This document shows positions 11,938 through 23,032 of a stretch of DNA of 64,000 nucleotides, in pieces; position 1 is the first letter of the stretch; each line of letters starts with the position of its first letter. Under the pieces are notes generated by a model, which searched no databases, was not told where the DNA came from, and saw only the letters and a list, made by a program, of their open reading frames with translations. The stretch covers positions 918,976 to 982,975 of the forward strand of contig JASKMD010000005.1 in assembly GCA_030144725.1 (NCBI GenBank), written 5' to 3'. The stretch comes from Haematococcus lacustris. Lineage: Eukaryota > Chlorophyta > Chlorophyceae > Chlamydomonadales > Haematococcaceae. The position numbers and the translations under genes were made by a program.

Positions 11938-12996
11938 GTCCACACACGGGTTCTTGGCTGCCAGCCACGGCTTGCCGAGGACGATGTCAAAGGAGGGGTT
12001 GGGGATGTTTGCCATGGCGAGCTGTAAGCGATCGCGGTAGGTACCCATGCGGATGGAGCACGGTGGGAGGGTGTAGGTGGGTAGGGTAGTGTGTTTGGGG
12101 CCTGGGAGGAGGAGGCGACGGGGAGAGGGTGGTAGCCAAGTGCAGCCCATTGCGCATGAGGTACTGCTGGCTGACGATGTTGCCGGTGGCGCCGCTGTCC
12201 ACCATGAACCTGGCTGGGTGACCAGCAAGGGTGCCATGGAGGATGATCAGCTCTGAAGATGGGCTGCTGCCACTGGCAGACAGGGAAGTGAGCACGATGG
12301 GGGAGGGCGCAGCAGCAGGGGAAGGGGTGGGGGTGGGAGTGGGAGTGGGCAGGGAGGTGCGGGAAGGACAAGGAGCAGGAGGGGGGCACGGAGGGGCAGG
12401 GGGAGGAGATAAGGACCGGGGAGCGAGAGAATCGGCCGGCGGCTGGTCCTGAACAGCCAGCACGGCAAAGGAGTTGACATGGAGGAAGGCAGGTGCATCA
12501 GCATTGGCACGATGCAACACAGCTGGGCGGGCTGTCCGGCCAGGCTGGGGAGAGCGAGGAGGGCTGCCACCTAGAGCTGCAGGTAGGGGCAGGGAGAACC
12601 GCACGACCTTACGAGGTCGTCCCGGTGGCGTGGAGCCAACCACAGAAGGCCGCTTCAGAATGCTGCCAGCAGGTCTAACATGCTGCAGGGGTAAGGGCAT
12701 GGACCTGACAACCTGCAGGGAGGGCCGGCCAGCAGTGTCCACCTTACCAGTGTACGGCTGGCAGGTGGAATGATGAATGATGGGTAGGAGGGTGCAGGGG
12801 CAGGGAGGAGGAAGTAAGGCGCGCGGTGGGGACGAGCGCACCGGGGAGGACAAGGAGAGGAGGTGGAGAAGCAGAGGGGCTGGGAGGGGGTGGTGAGAGG
12901 GGGTGTGAGGGGGTGGTGGGAGGGGGGGGGGAGGGGGTGGGAGGGGGTGGGAGGGGGTGGTGGGAGGGGGTGGTGGGAGGGTCCGGAAGGCGACGT
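11938..12996 (-). pseudogene. Gypsy gag-pol linker and aspartic protease, broken
   Basis: A long proline, serine and threonine-rich linker leads to the retropepsin motif FMVDSGATGNIVS (aspartate near 12200) followed by QQYLMRNGLHLA. The frame shifts near 12110-12130. Homologous text resumes in another frame, ending FDIVLGKPWLAAKNPCVD, then a TGA at 11935-11937 stands in the path to the RT frame. Retropepsin cleaves the polyprotein during particle maturation. The two lesions would prevent read-through. The linker frame differs from the gag frame, so a gag-pol frameshift is possible but unproven. Confidence 0.75.
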
Positions 12997-13500
12997 CTAG
13001 CGGCGGTCCCCCTTCCGTGGGCAGCTGCTGACGTTTGGGCGGGGAGGGCGGATGGGGCAGTCCTTCATGGTGTGCCCCGTCTTGCGGCAGTAGAAGCACG
13101 CCTTGCTGTCCCGCAGAGCCGCACGTTGAGCATCAGAGAGACGAGTGCCACGGCTGCGGCTTGGGCTGGTGTGGAGCATGGCGTCCAGCTCCATGGGCAC
13201 CGCGGCAGTCTCAGGGCGGGGAGGGCGGGGAGTGGAGGGAGGGCGATAGGAGGAGCGGCAGGTTGAGGTGGAATAGGAGATGGCGTCCACCCGATCCGCG
13301 ATGGTGGAGGCTTCGGGGAAGGAGGTTGGTTCGCGCAGCTCCAGCTCACGCCGCACTGAGGGCTTGAGGCCCCGGATGAACCGGTCGAGCTGTTCGGCGG
13401 GCGAGAGGTCCGTGACCTCCAGGCAGAGCGCTGTGAACTCGCCAAGGTACCGCCGCACGGAGCTCGTTTGGGTGAGAGCTGCCAAGCGGTCCCTTGCTGT
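12997..13500 (-). CDS. gag: Gypsy Gag, C-terminal part with CCHC zinc knuckle (partial)
   Basis: The frame enters from the N gap and reads a retrotransposon gag block (YLGEFTALCLEVTDLSPAEQ, FIRGLKPSVRRELELREP) typical of plant and algal gypsy Gag. After a proline-rich spacer comes the zinc knuckle CFYCRKTGHTMKDC, which binds element RNA. It stops at 12997. Its N-terminus is missing because of the gap, so the start given is the gap edge. Confidence 0.85.
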   Translation of the reverse strand, partial: TARDRLAALTQTSSVRRYLGEFTALCLEVTDLSPAEQLDRFIRGLKPSVRRELELREPTSFPEASTIADRVDAISYSTSTCRSSYRPPSTPRPPRPETAAVPMELDAMLHTSPSRSRGTRLSDAQRAALRDSKACFYCRKTGHTMKDCPIRPPRPNVSSCPRKGDRR

Positions 13501-14000
13501 NNNNNNNNNNNNNNNNNNNNNNNNNNNNNNNNNNNNNNNNNNNNNNNNNNNNNNNNNNNNNNNNNNNNNNNNNNNNNNNNNNNNNNNNNNNNNNNNNNNN
13601 NNNNNNNNNNNNNNNNNNNNNNNNNNNNNNNNNNNNNNNNNNNNNNNNNNNNNNNNNNNNNNNNNNNNNNNNNNNNNNNNNNNNNNNNNNNNNNNNNNNN
13701 NNNNNNNNNNNNNNNNNNNNNNNNNNNNNNNNNNNNNNNNNNNNNNNNNNNNNNNNNNNNNNNNNNNNNNNNNNNNNNNNNNNNNNNNNNNNNNNNNNNN
13801 NNNNNNNNNNNNNNNNNNNNNNNNNNNNNNNNNNNNNNNNNNNNNNNNNNNNNNNNNNNNNNNNNNNNNNNNNNNNNNNNNNNNNNNNNNNNNNNNNNNN
13901 NNNNNNNNNNNNNNNNNNNNNNNNNNNNNNNNNNNNNNNNNNNNNNNNNNNNNNNNNNNNNNNNNNNNNNNNNNNNNNNNNNNNNNNNNNNNNNNNNNNN
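13501..14000. other. Assembly gap (500 N)
   Basis: Exactly 500 N, probably an arbitrary gap size. It hides the 5' LTR of the gypsy element and the 5' part of the coiled-coil gene that follows. Confidence 0.95.
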
Positions 14001-14033
14001 GCCCCCCTCTGCCCCCTCCCCCTCTGGCCCCAG

Positions 14034-17000
14034 GCTGACCTCAGCAGCGCCCAGGCCCGCGTGGCGCAGCTTGAGGCCGAGCTGAGCGCCACCCAGACCC
14101 AGCTGGCCGCCTCACAGCAGCGCTGGCCGCCAAGGCGCATGACTACGAGGTGCTGTCCGCAGCCTATGCCAGGGAGCTGGGTCAGGCCAAGGCCGACATC
14201 CAGGGCCTGACCGTGGAGCTGAAGCAAACCAAGACCGGGCTGACGGATGCCCAGTACAGGTCGGGGGGGGAGGGGGGCAGGAGGGGTGGGTGGGGGTGGG
14301 TGGGGTGGGTGGGGGTGGGGGTGAGTAGATGGTGGGGCAGAGGGAGGGGAAGGCTGGGAAGGGTAGGGTAGGGGAGGGGAGGAGACTGCGCGACAACGGT
14401 GGTACCTACGATTTTGAAGCTGGTGGTGGTGATGGTGGTAATGATGACCGTGGTGGTGATGGTAGCGGTGGTGGTGGTGGTGGCAGAGGTGGCGGTGGTG
14501 TTGGTGGTGGTAAGGGTGGTGGTGTTGTTGTTGTTGTTGTTGTTGCATCAGGCTGGGTGTGAAGGACACTGCGCTGCGTGAGGCTGAGCTGGAGCTGGAC
14601 ACGCTGCGGGGCCTGCTGAACCATGTGTGCCGCACCCTCGAGAGCCAGGTGGGGGGGAGGGGGCAGCAGGAAGGTGGGGGAGGTGGGGGTTTGTGGGGCA
14701 GCAGGAGGGGGGAGAGGTGGGGGGGGGTGGGGGGGGGACAGTAGGGAAGGGAAGGAAGTAGCAGAGATGAGGTGGTGGTGGGAGGGGAGGGGCAAGAGGA
14801 GGGTGGGAGGGGGAGAGAGGGGAGGGGGTTAGGGTGGGAGGGTGGTACAGAGAGGGGGGGTTACAGAGGGGGTACAGAGAGGGGAGGGGGGGGCTCTATA
14901 CCTACTTATAGAGAGGCGATGTCACTCACTCTCGCACTCCCGAAGGGCACTCCGACCAAAGGGCAAACTGCTACATCCAGCATGCCTTCTTTCTATTTAG
15001 CGTACATCGCGTAACAGCATCAGCATCAGGGGGGGTAACAGCAGAGGGCGGAGTGTGTAGTGAGCGGAGTGGGAGGGGGGGAGGGGGGTGGGGGTGGGCA
15101 CAGGGAAGGGATTGACCGAGGCGAAAAGGGTGGGTGGGGAGTGTGACGCCCTGAGAGAGTCACTCCCTTTTATTTTCCAGGCATTGCATCCTCAGCTTTA
15201 GTGTGTTGGGAGGGTGCAGGGCAGAGCAGTGGCAGGTTTGCTGCTGCCACTGCTGTCGATGCCATGGCCGCTACTGGCAACTTTATGCCACTGGCACTGC
15301 TGCTGCCACTGTGGCTGCTGCTGGCGCTCAGGGCGCTGACGGCGTGCCCAAGTCTGATGAGAAGGGCTGGTCGGTGCCCGGACCCCTGGGAGCAGCGCAC
15401 CGCGCCATCATGCTCATCGGCAGGTACACTGCACCGCCTGATAGCCCAGGGCCTCACACTCTGCACCACACCTGACTGCCAAACCTTCCACTTCATTTGC
15501 CGACCGACCAACCGACCGACCGACCGACCGACCGATCGATCGACCGACCGACCGACCGACCGACCGACCGACCGACCGACCGACCGACCGACCGACCGAC
15601 CGACCGACCGACCGACCGACCGACCGACCGACCGACCGACCGATCGACCGACCGACCGACCGACCGACCGACCCGATTGACCGACCGACTGACCGACCGA
15701 CTGACTAACTGACCGACCGATCGACCGACCGACCGACCGACCGACCGACCGACCGACCGACCGACCGACCGACCTCCTGGTTTTCACCTGTGTGGCTGCA
15801 GGCAGCTGGGCGACCTGTGGGACCTGCTTGAGGGTCTGCGCCAGGAGAACAGCGGCCTCAGTGAGCGGGTGGCGGTGGAGGTGGCCATGCAGCAGCGCCT
15901 GCACCAGGAGCTGTACGAGTCACGCACACAGGCAGGCTGAGACCCCCCCCCCTGGGGGTACAGGGGGAAGAGCAGGCAGGCAGGCAAACAGGCAGGCTGA
16001 GACCCCCCAGTTCCCAGGGAGGGTACCCAGGGGGTACAGGGGGCAGGGCAGGGCAGGCAGCGCCCAGGTGTGGGCGGGTGGTGTGCAGCAGGGTGGGGCA
16101 GGTCACTGGGCACAGCAGGGCAGGGCGACGGGGCAGGGCTGAGTCAGGGGCAGGGCGAGTGAGATGGCCAAGTGGAGTGGGTAGGTGGGGGAGGACGGCA
16201 GATGGAAGGGTGGGAAAGGGTGACGGGCACCAAGTAACACAACCATTGTAAGGCTGAGGGTGCGAGGGTGTGACTGGCCATGCGTGTGAGTCAGGCTGTG
16301 GTGGTGTGTGGTGTATGTGGGGTGTGTGTGTAGGAGGCGCGTACGCTGCAGCAGAAGGAGGAGATCCAGATGGCTCTCGACCTCAGTGGCCAGGCTCGCC
16401 GAGTGCTGGAGGCTGAACAAGTGGGGGGGGAGGGGAGGGGGGGGGGAGGGGGAGGGGGAGGAGGGGGAGGAGGGGGAGGAGGGGGAGGGGGAGGGGGGAG
16501 GGGGAGGGGGACTTCAGCGAGGTCACCCCTGCTAAATCTGACCGTCTGTAGATCACGCTGCGTGCCAATGCCAGCGAGCTGAGCAACAAGGTGGGTGTGG
16601 TGGTGGCGGAGGCTGAGACGGCGCGCAAGGAGCTGGAGCAGCTGCGCCCGCTGCAGGCCCGCATCAGGGAGCTGGAACACAAGGTGGGGGTGGGGGGCCT
16701 CCGCTAGGGGGGAGGCATTGCAAAGGCAGATGCGACAGGCATGGGGAGAAGCAGGAAGGCGGAAAAGGAGGCAGGCAGGCAGCAGGCAGGGGGTGGTGGC
16801 GGTTGGCTGGGGCAGCTAGTCGGTGTTGGTGTTATCTTAGGTAGGGGCAGGGGGTGGGGGCAGGGGCCTCATGTTCTCGACCCATTACCCTACCTGCCGT
16901 CTTGCGCCAAATGACCTTTCTGATCTGTCAGCCTCCTCATGAGACAGCCCCTCGTCAGCCCCTCGTCAGCCCCTCGACCAGCAGCCAGCAACCACTTGGT

Positions 17001-20000
17001 GCGGCCGTGCAGGTGGAGGACTTGTCAGACAAGCTGGACTTCACGGCCTCCAGCCTGAGGGCAGCCAAGGAGGACATCGTCACGGTGAGCACCAGGCACC
17101 CACCAGCAGCCCCCCTCCCCCCTCCCCCTCAAGCCCCCTCTGCCGTCCCTTTGTTCTCCTTCTTATTATAACATGTGCTCAAGATCTCCCCATGACTGAG
17201 AGCCTTCCTCTCTAGTCAGTGCAAGAGGGCGGGCGGGCACAGGGTAGGTCACACAGGTCACACGCATCTTACGCCAGTGTGGTGCCGTGCGCTGTTCTTG
17301 TGCTTGTCTGATGATGCCAGCCTCCTCCTGCCCCTCCTCTGCCTCCACCTCCCTCCCTTGTGCCCATGCGCCCTTCGTCCCCTTCTGCCCTGCCTGACAG
17401 CTGCAAGACCAGCAGCAGTTCTACAAGACCGAGATTGAGCGGCTGCTGGTCAGCAACACGGGCCTCATGGACCATGTCAGGGACCTGAGCATGGTGCAGG
17501 TGAGGGGGCAGGGGCAGGGGCAGGGGAGGGGGCAGGGCCAGGGCCAGGGGCAGGGAGCAGAGGAGGCTGTGCTCTCTAGGGCTCACAGCCAGTAGTCACA
17601 GCCCCTCACACGACCACTAGCTCTTGAGGCCTGGTGAGGCATCCCTGGTGAGGCCTAGTGAGGCATCCCTTGGCCAGGCAGCATCATGGCAGCACAGGAA
17701 AAGGCAGGGGCAGGGGGGCAGTGGCAGTGGCAGGGAGCAGAGGAGGCTGTGCTATCCAGTCCATCCCTGGTGAGGCCTGGTGAAGCATCCCTGGTGAGTG
17801 CATCCCTTGGCGCCGCAGGAGGAGCTTGAGGAGGCTCGCAGCCAGTGCAGGGACCTGGAGGCGCAGCTCAAGGCGGCGCAGCGCAAGCTGGATGCAGCCC
17901 TGGATGCGCAAGCTGACACGCTGCAGCAGCTCGAAATCTCCCGGGCCTTTCTCCGGGTCAGTGCGGGGTTCTAATCGGGCGCAGGGTTCTAGGAGCTGGT
18001 CACAAGTGGTTTTATGCCGTTCACGCGCGTCGTACCGGTGCCGGTGATCGGCAATGTGCGCTGGTGCCACTTGGCAGTGACAGCCGTCTGTCCCTTACGT
18101 GGTCTGCCAGTCGCTGCAAACGGCGTCGCCTGCACCCTCTGCTGGTGCCGCGGCATCTGCCGCGGCCTGCCGGTCACTCCGGTCCCTGCGTGTGATGCAC
18201 GCAGGGCATGAACCTTGTGCACCAAGGCTCATTTTCCTCCACCGCCTCCCAGCCTGCGCGCCTGCGCCCACACTCCGCCGCCAGCCAGGAAACGCTACCA
18301 GACTGGCGACCGGCCACCGCGCCTGTTTTCGCGGCTCGACCGGGATCCGTGCCGGTGGCTGGCGAGCGCGGTCGCAGCCGGCCGGGCAGTGCGGCGGCGG
18401 CGGCGAACGCGGCAGGTGCGTCTTGTACGAACATCAGATGGAACGGTCGTGAGCCCGATGCCTGATGTCGTAGCAGGCGCGGCTGATCAGCCATTGAGCA
18501 CTGAGTTTGTTACTAGCAGTTGGAATCAGGCTGAAGAAGAAGGAGACTACCCCGGCGTAAAACTAGCTTCCGCCTAGGGCGCCTAGGGCGCAAAACAAGG
18601 GGCTTCTGCCTAGGGCATGGCATGGCCTGCTCCCACGTCCTGCCTAGATGTGATGGAGAGCCAGCCTCATTAGCAGGCTGTGTGAATGTTGATGCAATTG
18701 TAGCAGTGAATGGAGCTGAGTGGATAGGGCTGAGACAGCAGTTTCAGGTAGCATGGCATCAGGCTCGGTGTGTGATGTGAGTGACGAGGTCTGCTGACGT
18801 GCAGGCGGTGCTGGTGGCAGTGGTGGTGGGGGGCTGCCGGAGCTGTCCCCACCGGGCATGGGGCCTCTCAGCTCTACCCTGGGCCCAACAGGTGGGTCCT
18901 GCCAGGCCTGAAGGCTGGGGGAGGGGATGTGGGACAGGGCACCAGGTCGGGCAGGGTGGCTGTATGGGTAATAGGAGGGGTGGGTGGGTGAGGGAGTGAA
19001 AGGTGGGAGGCTGGGGAGAAGGGGATGGAGCTGGGGAGTGGCAGCCAAGGGGGGCCAGCTAATCCTACCTACCTTTGTGCCCTGCTGGACCCAAGGGTCA
19101 CCAACTTCTCCTAGGCCCTTGGTGGGGTGGCAGGGTTGCGTATGATATGGGGTGTAAGATGCAAGGGGCAGTAGGGCAAGGAACTGACAGGTGTGAGAGA
19201 AAAAATAGTGCCCTGCTGGACTTATAGTCAGCAGGTTTTGAAAGTTATCCATGCTCTGCGCCCAGTTTCCCCCGACTTTATCCTGAGATGCCTCATTCCC
19301 CGCCCCTGCCCCTGCCCCTGCCCCTGCCCCTGCCCCTGCCCCTGCCCCTGCCCCTGCCCCTGCCCCTGCCCCTGCCCCTGCCCCTGCCCCTGCCCCTGCC
19401 CCTGCCCCTGCCCCTGCCCCTGCCCCTGCCCCTGCCCCTGCCCCTGCCCCTGCCCCTGCCCCTGCCCCTGCCCCTGCCCCTGCCCCTGCCCCTGCCCCTG
19501 CCCCTGCCCCTGCCCCTGCCCCTGCCCCTGCCCCTGCCCCTGCCCCTGCCCCTGCCCCTGCCCCTGCCCCTGCCCCTGCCCCTGCCCCTGCCCCTGCCCC
19601 TGCCCCTGCCCCTGCCCCTGCCCCTGCCCCTGCCCCTGCCCCTGCCCCTGCCCCTGCCCCTGCCCTGCTTCCTCCCCTTCCCAACCCTCCCCTCCCTCCC
19701 TTGCCCTGCCCTGCCCTGCGCCCTCTGCAGGCGCCTCCAACTCCACCGCCCTAATGGCCGCAGTGCTGGCCAACAGAGGCCGGCCGCGCCCTGACAGCGC
19801 GGTCAGCATTGTCAGCCACGCCAGCAGCCTGTACGGGGAGGGCACGCCACAGGAGGTGGCCAGCCTGCTGGATGCGCGAGGGGTGCCGGAGCGCCTGCAG
19901 GCCACGTGCGCACCCCTCCCCACCTGGAGGCTCTGCTACACACTTCATTTTCACACTCTTAACCCTTTGCCCTGCACCCTCCTCCTTCCACCCTGTCGGC

Positions 20001-22999
20001 TCGGCACTCTCTCAGCTGCATCCCCCCTGCTCCCCCCTACACCCTCCACCCTCCAGTTCATGCTCTGTCAACTGCACACTGTCTGCTCCGCCCCCTCGCC
20101 CCCTAGCCGCAGCCTGCCGCAGGCCCCGCACCTTGGGGACCCTACCCTAGCCCCTCCCTCAGCCCCTCCCTCAGCCTCTCCTTTTCTCCCTTCTTTTCTC
20201 CTTTCTCCCTCCCTCGTCCCTTCCCAACCCCATACAAGATGCACTCTTCGCCCTCACCCCATCACCTTCGACGCTGTTGGCCCTGCTCCCTCATCCTTTA
20301 CTTCACCCCTGCTTCCCCCACCATCTCCACATGGCCCAGCACCCTGACCCCCCTCCCTGCCCGCCCTGTGCCCCTGCGCCCTGCAGCAACCTGAAGTGGT
20401 TGAAGTTCAAGGTCCAGCTGCTGTCCCTGTTCGCCAACCGGCTGCGCAAGAAGCTGCTGGCTGAGCGCGAGTACAGCGCCAGCCTGGAGCTGCGCCTGGC
20501 TCAGGTGGAGCTGGCGGCACTGCAGGCGGCGGTGGCCAGGGAGCAGGAGATCAGCAGCCAGCTCATGGAGGGCATGCGGGGACACCTGGAGCGGTGAGCG
20601 GCAAGGCACCTAACAAACGGGACTGGACGGCCTCCAGGCCACACAAGCAAACCTCACCGCCACCCTAACCATCACACTAAACGAAACCCTAACCACAACC
20701 CTAACCGCCACCCAAACCATCACCCACGGGACTGGACAGCCTCCGGAGCCAAGCAAGCATACCTCACTGCTGGGCACCCTCCCCACCAGCTCTCACTTGC
20801 CATACTTGCCGCAACGACCTACCGGTCTACATGACCTACTTGTCTAGGGTTAGGGTGAGGGTTAGGATAAACCTAGCCCCATGCCTTATCTCTATAGGGT
20901 TAGGATAAATCTAGCCCCCGGCCTCACACCCCACGTGCCAGTCTGCACTCTTGCCTGCCTGTTTGCCTTCTTCTCCTGTTTCCCTGCCTCCTGGCCTGGA
21001 TGGGCCATCACGGTGGATGTCAGACCAGCCTGGCCCCCCTGTCCCCCTGTCCAGCCCCCCTTGCCCTTCCAGCCCTGACTGCTGCTGTTGCTTGTTGCTG
21101 CTGCTGCCTGTTCCTGCTGCTGCCTGTTGTCCGCGCAGCTCCAAGCACGACGTGGTGGAGGAGCTGCGTGTTGTGCGGCTGCAGCTGCCCACACTGCGCA
21201 AGCACTTGGAGTTCCTGGCGGCCACCAGCACTGCCATCGGCCTGGGGCTGCGCCGCATGCAGGTGCGACTGAGAGCAGGCCAGATGCAACTAGGCCAGGC
21301 CAGATGCAACTAGGCCAGGCCAGGCCAGAGACCGACAGCTTTGATTGAGGCAGAGGAGATGCAGCTGGTCAACATTGTCAAGGGGGCCAAAGCGCAGGGT
21401 AGGGGTGTGACCAGATTGGACCTCCTTGGAGCAGTGCAGTGGGCCTGCGAGTTCCGTGTGAGCAAGGGCCTGCCACACTCCTTCCCTGATGCAAGCCCGA
21501 GCAGCAAATGAAGCCATTGAAATAATAATGAATTTATTAGTATGAATTAATATCATAATAAACCATACTAAACAAAGCCATTGAAGCGTGCGTTTGCCAA
21601 GACCCCCCCAACAACGCCTATACCCCCCCCAACAAGTAGCAGCTGCTGGCAGCTGCCAAAGCCTCCATCCAAGCTGGCAAGAGCATGGTGACTCTAACAC
21701 CATGGAATTGCCTACATGTGACCAACGATATGATGGATGCAGCTGTTAGTTGCTCAATGGAGGAGCAACCTCCGTTGCATTTCCGGGCAGTGGACCAGTT
21801 CTAAGACAGGCATGAGCTGGAAGAGCAGCTTTTCATGAGGGCAGCGAAGTCGGAGGGGCTCGCGTGTAGGGGGGGGGGGCACATCGTGATGCTTTAGCTT
21901 TCGACTCACAACACAGCTTTTATGTGGATTTTTGGTGCCATCAGGGCCTCAACCCCATAGTAATGACATGCCTGAAGTGGGGGTAGCAAGTGTCTGTGAG
22001 AGTTGGCTGTGAAGGGGCTGGCTCAACTTAGGTTACTTTAGTTTGAAAACCCATGTTTTCGGGTGGGCTCCACTTTCCGGGCTGCAGCTGCCCAACCACT
22101 TTGACTCGTGAAAAAACATGGGCACTGACGGGTAGTAGACTTCAAGCTCTACACGTGGGTATGAGTTGCTTGCCGAGCAGCCAACCCGTTGTGAGACTAC
22201 ACTGTTTTTTGGAAGAAAGTGGCTCAACTTAGGCATTTATCTGTGTAGGCCAGGCCAGATGCAACTAGGCCAGGCCAGATGCGACTAGGCCAGGCCAGGT
22301 GCAGATGCGACCAGGCCAGATGCAGATGGGACCAGGCCAGATGCAGATGGGACCAGGCCAGATGCAGATGGGACCAGGCCAGCCGGCAGGACCCTGATGA
22401 GCTAGGGGCTGCAGGCAGCAGCTAGGGGCTGCAGGCAGGCAGGGGTGGAAGGTGGGTGCATGGCAGCAGGGGCAGGGGCAGGGGCAGCTTCCTGTCCCTA
22501 GGCCTCACCTGACCTCAGCACACCTTTCATCTTACCTCCCACACATAGCCTAGTGGGCAGGGCCAGCAGCCTGCACCGCATCACTTGCCCCTCTTCACCT
22601 TCATCACACTGCTGATTCCTTTCTACCCTGCTGGCTGGGCCTCGCTGCCTGCTCCCCCTTGCCCCTCTGCCCTGCCGCCCAGCCTCTCTCCCCTGCCCCT
22701 CCTGCTGCCCGCCCTGTCGCTCCCGCCCGCTCGCCCTGCTGCAGTCCCAAACCGAATACCGCAGCGACGCCAGCACTCAGACAGGGCTGGCCCTGGAGCA
22801 CGAATGGGCCGCCTTCCTGCAGTCCCTGCCCCTGCGCAGCCCCCCACTGCAGCCCCTCACCGCCCAGGCCCTGGCGGATGCCATCGCCCGCATCATGTTG
22901 CGCACGCTGCCCAGTGTCAAGAAGGAGCCTGCGTGGGGTAGGTGGTGGTGCCAGTCGCACCTTCATCAGCAGTGAAGGTTGACAGCAGCGGCAGTAACA

Positions 23000-23032
<33 letters not shown>

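Larger units (their letters stand above)
8183..13500 (-). mobile_element. Ty3/gypsy chromovirus LTR retrotransposon, truncated by assembly gap
   Basis: Domain order on the minus strand is gag zinc knuckle, aspartic protease, reverse transcriptase, RNase H, integrase, chromodomain, PHD finger, polypurine tract, LTR. RT and RNase H preceding integrase place it in Ty3/gypsy, and the chromodomain places it in the chromoviruses. The 5' LTR, primer binding site and gag start fall in the N gap. Two frame breaks and one in-frame stop mean this copy cannot encode an uninterrupted polyprotein as assembled. Confidence 0.9.

Noticed and set aside
13280..14635. Frames running through the N gap
   Set aside because: Half or more of the residues are unknown; they fuse the gypsy Gag region to an unrelated coiled-coil gene.
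15170..15904. RSVGRSVG and TDRPTDRP repeat proteins
   Set aside because: Translation of the (CCGA)n microsatellite.
18644..20347. Long GAGAGA, PCPCPC, LPLPLP and QGQGQG repeat frames
   Set aside because: Artefacts of the (CCCCTG)n intronic array; the real exons at 18805 and 19731 use another reading.
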